Assembly (NCBI RefSeq): GCF_018812025.1
Contig: NC_063050.1
Coordinates: 6,967,694-7,031,693 of the forward strand
Direction: 5' to 3'
DNA: 64,000 nucleotides
DNA from: Megalobrama amblycephala
Lineage: Eukaryota; Chordata; Actinopteri; Cypriniformes; Xenocyprididae
In this document: positions 60,025 through 64,000 of the stretch, piece by piece
Numbering within the stretch: the first letter of the stretch is position 1
How the letters are laid out: each line of letters begins with the position of its first letter
Notes under the pieces: generated by a model
Databases searched by the model: none
What the model was told of the DNA's origin: nothing
Seen by the model: the letters and a program-made list of their open reading frames with translations, nothing else
Made by a program: the position numbers and the translations under genes

Positions 60025-60640
60025 TTGCCAGATGCTGTCCTGTCGGAAATTCTTCTTCATGTGGTCCTGGAGGAGGGTGATGCTGCATTGTTAAATCTGT
60101 CTTTGGTTTGTTCCAAATTCAGAAGTCTGGTGGATACAGACTCATTTCGAAAGAGGGCACACTTCTGCTGGCTAGACAGTATTTCTTTTACATATTTGAT
60201 TAAAGATGTTTAGAATGGTGCTATACCATTCAATTTCTCAGTTGCCATGTCTGAATGTTTATCTTTGTAATAATGCTATGTTTTTTGCTCCTCATTTTAG
60301 TAACAAAATGGAGAACAAAGTCTGAGCCATGCCAGGAATTTTACAAAATGTACACACTGCAACCCTGCAGACACCGCAATGAGGTTTACAAGAACTGCTT
60401 ACTAGGTGTGCACATTATGCATGAAAATGTGATCACTGCTAGGTACTTGATGACAAAATGTAATAGCTGTAATGGCTGTGCATGCATGTCTACTATTAAT
60501 AAGGTAATTTAGATATTAATGTCACCATTTTCTTATGAATCCTCTAGGCTGTTGGAGGAGGGAAACGAGGAGAGATGCAAGGCTCACTCAGAAAACACCC
60601 ATCCAGGGTTTTGCTGTGAATGGTGCAAAATGCCCAATAA
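60025..60640 (+). pseudogene. Decayed F-box gene fragment
   Basis: The first exon-like block starts after CTAATAG and encodes LPDAVLSEILLHVVLEEGDA followed by LLNLSLVCSKFRSLV and FRKRAHFCW, an F-box (Skp1-binding) pattern. A second block (about 60300-60500, after TTTTAG) encodes KWRTKSEPCQEFYKMYTLQP and EVYKNCLLG, and a third (60547-60650) encodes GGGKRGEM and, in another frame, HPGFCCEWCK. The pieces have the order of a fish F-box plus cysteine-rich protein. The third block is frameshifted, and the second runs into a stop soon after its cysteine motif. It is probably a pseudogene and is not part of the receptor unit. Confidence 0.5.
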
Positions 60641-60787
60641 AAAGAAATCCTTGTAAATACCTCAGGATTGTTATTAGTGATTCTGATTTACATGTTTGTC
60701 TACTTGCTTACTGGATGTATTTTATACTGTTTACATTGTATAGCACTGACTTTGATAACATACCAAGCCTGTTACAAATGTAACGGC

Positions 60788-60790
<3 letters not shown>

Positions 60791-60832
<42 letters not shown>
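60791..60832. repeat. (AT)n microsatellite
   Basis: About 21 uninterrupted AT/TA units. Confidence 0.9.
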
Positions 60833-60836
<4 letters not shown>

Positions 60837-60934
60837 GGCTATATATGCGTGTGTGTGTGCATATTTTTCAGTATTTCACACAAACATTGATGTACACACA
60901 CATATATGCATTTATACATAAACATTCAGCTGGA

Positions 60935-61860
60935 ATTTAAAGCTGCAGTCCGTGATTTTTCCTCTTTGTTGCCATCTCTTGTTTGAAACCTGCAATTGCA
61001 GTCATATGCGGAACAACTATACGTGCGTTGTGTCTCGGCACAGCTCGTCAGCGCGAATGAATCTAATGCTTGCTGTCAGTCACCGCACCGGTGTGGATAC
61101 TGAACTTCAGAATCACAGATTCTGCGTCTTGAAAGTATAACCAATATACGAATTTTCACTGGAAAATATCATCTGAACAAGTAAGTAACGTCTGCCACTT
61201 TTGTTCTGACCAACTGAGGAAAAAAGCATTAGGCCTACAATAAATCACGCTGCCAATGATGATTAAATCTAACGATCGCTTAGCTCGGATCATGCCAAAC
61301 TGTGCAAATAATTATTACTGTTATACTTTGTTCTCAAATCGTTAATGTTAACAACATCAGCATTGCGTGACTATGTATTTAGTGTATATTAGCGTTACCT
61401 GTAGATTTCAATTTCTGTATCCACTCCACAGTCCAAAGTCTTTTGCTTTTTGACTACAGGTGAATCTCCAGTTGTCACTGATGATTGTCATTTGGATCTT
61501 TCTGGATTACAATACGCCATCAAAATGATGAATTTAATTATTTCAGCTGCTGTGAGAACAGGCTATAAATGATCCGCTACCAGCAGCATCCTGACATGAT
61601 AAAACCAATTAGCCTGGACGGGACTCCTTCCTTTCTGTTTACAGACGTGACGTAATGACGCACAGAGGAACTGCTTCATGCTCAAATTTCCCGCGGAAAT
61701 CCACCATGTCGCTCTTATTATAAAACATTATTACAAGCTTACCATTTTGAATCGAGACAAGATAATGAGATAGTTTTGAACACTGGCTGGATTTGTACTT
61801 GCTCAAAATTTGATTTTGGATCATTTTTAACCAAAAAACGTTACAGACTTAAATTTTAAC
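60935..61860. repeat. Dispersed repeat, probably a non-autonomous DNA element
   Basis: It starts AAAGCTGCAGTCCGTGATTT. The internal style (CGCACCGGTGTGGATACTGA; TTTCCCGCGGAAATCCACCA) is more GC-rich than the flanks and unlike the receptor introns. I recognise it only as a fish-type repeat and see no matching right terminus. A hairpin (CATAGACATAATAAATAC / ATTTTTTATGTCTATG) lies just beyond at about 62064-62100; 62101-62860 is unassigned. Confidence 0.35.
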
Positions 61861-62869
61861 AACATTATCTTTTTTTTCTTTATATTTGATACACCTTTTT
61901 AATCAAATAATATACAACACTGACGTTTATATTTAAATGAGTGTTAAAAATGATCATACATTTTTTATTATAAATTATTTATTTGTCTTGCTGCCGCTAG
62001 CAGGTTCTTCCGATTTCCGGTTAGCGACAGCTGACGTCCGCTTTTAGTGGCAGGTACTGTCTGCCATAGACATAATAAATACATTTTTTATGTCTATGTT
62101 GTCTGCTGCCAGTAGCAGCCACTTCCTGCTGACAGCTGCCGATTCTTCGCCGAACCCCCTCTCGAGCTTTCTGAGAAATTGTGCTGCATACTCGATACAG
62201 GCTTTGAAGCTTCAGTGTAACATCACTAACGTCACCAGATAAACAAAACCGGCGAGTCTAATATCAACTAACCCTGTTGTTCCTTCGCACATGTTCTAGA
62301 CATATTTCTGAGATGAGAAATCTGTTCTCTGAGGTAAATAAAACAGGGTAGACTACCACTTTCTCATCACGTCTGTCCGACCTCGACAAAAACGGAAGTT
62401 ACCGTTTGCTTATAACCCGCAAAAATAAAGCGTTACTCGCTTTCTTCCGGCAAACACTAAAGGTGTTGTGCAGAAAGTTGAGGACTGACAGTTACAGTTC
62501 AATTTTATTGTGTGGAAAAAATATGTAATAATAGTGAATGGTGAACTGCCTAAAAGAAAAATAAAATAAAATCCTCACCAAATTTTATACCTTTTTTTTT
62601 TAAAACGATGGATTACCATATACACACAAATACCCAAACTATTGTTTAATTTGTGGCTGGAATGTAAAAAAAAAAAAAAAAACATTTTTTTTATTATTAT
62701 TCGTAGTAAAACATTTTTCGGAAGGGTATTTTGGGGCGATATAATCAATTAATATAATATTAATAATAGCAATAATAATAATAATAATGTGTAAAGTAGC
62801 CTAATATAATAGGCCTAGTAATAATGTGAATATGTAAAATAGTAAATATAAAAGTAATAATGATATTAC

Positions 62870-63562
62870 CATTTTTCGTGTTGTAGGTTTGGACAATGCT
62901 GAATCAGTTTTGTTTTTCTCCTGGGTCTGGACTGCATTAAAAATAATACATGTTAAAACAAAGTTTTCAATCTTACATCAAAATTTGTGACTTATAAAAG
63001 ACAAATACTTTGACAATTGCATACATTTTTTTGATCTGCTGACCTGCTTTTTTGCATTTCCTGTAAATGCAGAAGATCCCAACAGCAGTTACAAACAACA
63101 GAAAACCACCACCACCACCAGCAGAGATCAACACTATCAGAGAGACTGGAGGAGCTGAAGGAGAGTAAAAGAGAGACAGTCATTAATGTAAGTGAATCTG
63201 TCAGTCTGATCTACAACAGAAGACAGGATCAGCTCAGTAAATAAACACACTTTATATCAACTCTGTCGTACCTGCACATGTGTGACAGAGTTGAGTGATG
63301 TCCAGATGTTGAGTCTGGTTGCTGATGGGATTGTTCAACACACAGCTGTAGGTGTTTTTATCCTGATATTCCACCTCCAGAGGTAGAGAGAGACTGATGC
63401 TGAGATCAGACACACTGATGCTGGACAATAAACTGTTTCCTTTGTACCAGGAGAGAGTCACATGACCCACATTCACAGCTGAACACAACAGTGAACAATT
63501 TGATGATGATGATGAAGAACATTGTGAAGAGTTACTGCTGATGACAGGAACAGGCAGACGAA
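62870..63562 (-). CDS. Gene F (partial): SLAM-like receptor, C2, TM and one tail exon
   Basis: Visible exons: C2 63272-63562, TM 63044-63154 and a probable tail exon 62870-62931. The C2 domain keeps the family cysteines (VCSA, YSC, LCHTC) and the [14 protein letters not shown] strand as [10 protein letters not shown]. The TM segment contains five glycines from a (GGT)5 run, then [16 protein letters not shown]. The donor after the TM exon is an ordinary GT (CAG|GTCAGC), unlike A, B and C. The tail exon ([15 protein letters not shown]) has no tyrosine, and I found no ITIM or ITSM exon downstream. The V and signal exons are not in 63563-64000 and should lie beyond the window edge. Whether it is functional cannot be told. 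Confidence 0.65.
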
Positions 63563-64000
63563 CTGAAAAACATCATAGAATGAAAGGAATATGGATAAAT
63601 CTAAGCAGCACTCTTGTTTCTAGTTAAATGTGTTGAGTGTGTTGACAGTCGGTGAGTGTTTCCATCATCTCAAAATACAAAATAATTAAACATTTGAATA
63701 TATAAACAGTTACAGGAATATTCTGCAACAATACTATTTTAAAAGGTTCTAATACCAGTTAGTAATATGTACACTTTTGGTACCAATATGTAGCCTACTA
63801 ATATGCACTCTTCTGGGAGAACACTGTACCTTTTTGAAAAGGTACAGTACCAACCCACTGACAGCTTTTGTACCTTTTTTGTTCTGAGAATGTGTTAAGG
63901 GACAGACTTATAATTGAAAATTAAAATGTTAAAATACTGTTACAGTAGTAAAAGCACAATACACAAACAATATTATGGTTAATATGAGTTCAGTGTAATT

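Overview
The window reads as nuclear DNA of a ray-finned fish, most probably a cyprinid. It is AT-rich and intron-rich, and it is dense in fish-type Tc1/mariner, hAT, Harbinger and TTAA-target MITEs. It holds no bacterial-style operons. The real genes are small, multi-exon, single-pass immunoglobulin-superfamily receptors whose exons are joined by phase-1 introns. I assembled their exons by hand from splice sites, phase and paralogue comparison; no transcript data were available.

Two receptor types alternate. Minus-strand genes A (3988-5984), B (19145-22758), C (47769-52732), the remnant G (29341-29634) and the partial gene F (62870-63562, 5' part beyond the window) encode signal peptide, a V-like domain without cysteines, a cysteine-rich C2 domain, a TM segment and a tail. 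In A, B and C the tail has tyrosine motifs (TEYASV in A, VEYAPI in B and C). This is the CD2/SLAM layout. Plus-strand genes D (9719-14928) and E (32026-40471) encode two tandem V-like domains, each with a CTDVQC cysteine pair, then a TM segment and a short tail without tyrosine motifs. B, C and E have uninterrupted reading frames (299, 296 and 300 aa). D is broken only by a 685-bp hAT-like insertion in its first V exon. A has two lesions in its C2 exon, one of which creates a usable in-frame splice donor.

The layout is a duplicated two-gene unit. D(+) and B(-) converge in unit 1 (about 9.7-26.1 kb); E(+) and C(-) converge in unit 2 (about 32-59.1 kb). Flanks are shared over long stretches, and length differences are explained by insertions specific to one copy. 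A V-exon scrap at 58.1 kb with gene F, and the fragment G, suggest further decayed units, so the locus shows birth-and-death evolution.

The regulatory sequence fits lymphoid or interferon-driven expression. An AP-1/IRF composite sequence (TGAGTCA, 4 bases, GAAA) lies upstream of A, C and the G-linked region, with a one-base variant upstream of B. ISRE/IRF-like sites lie 36-79 bp before the start codons of D and E. A perfect octamer lies about 100 bp before the start of C.

The rest is mostly mobile DNA: a Tc1-type element (DD37E spacing, IR/DR ends) nested in a TTAA MITE at 7.0-9.2 kb; a 1.2-kb Harbinger-like element in D; a degraded RNase-H-bearing LINE (26.1-29.1 kb); large non-autonomous elements in introns of E; a LINE in intron 1 of C; a 2.1-kb TA-flanked transposon containing a foldback MITE (53.0-55.1 kb); and a decayed F-box gene (60.0-60.6 kb).
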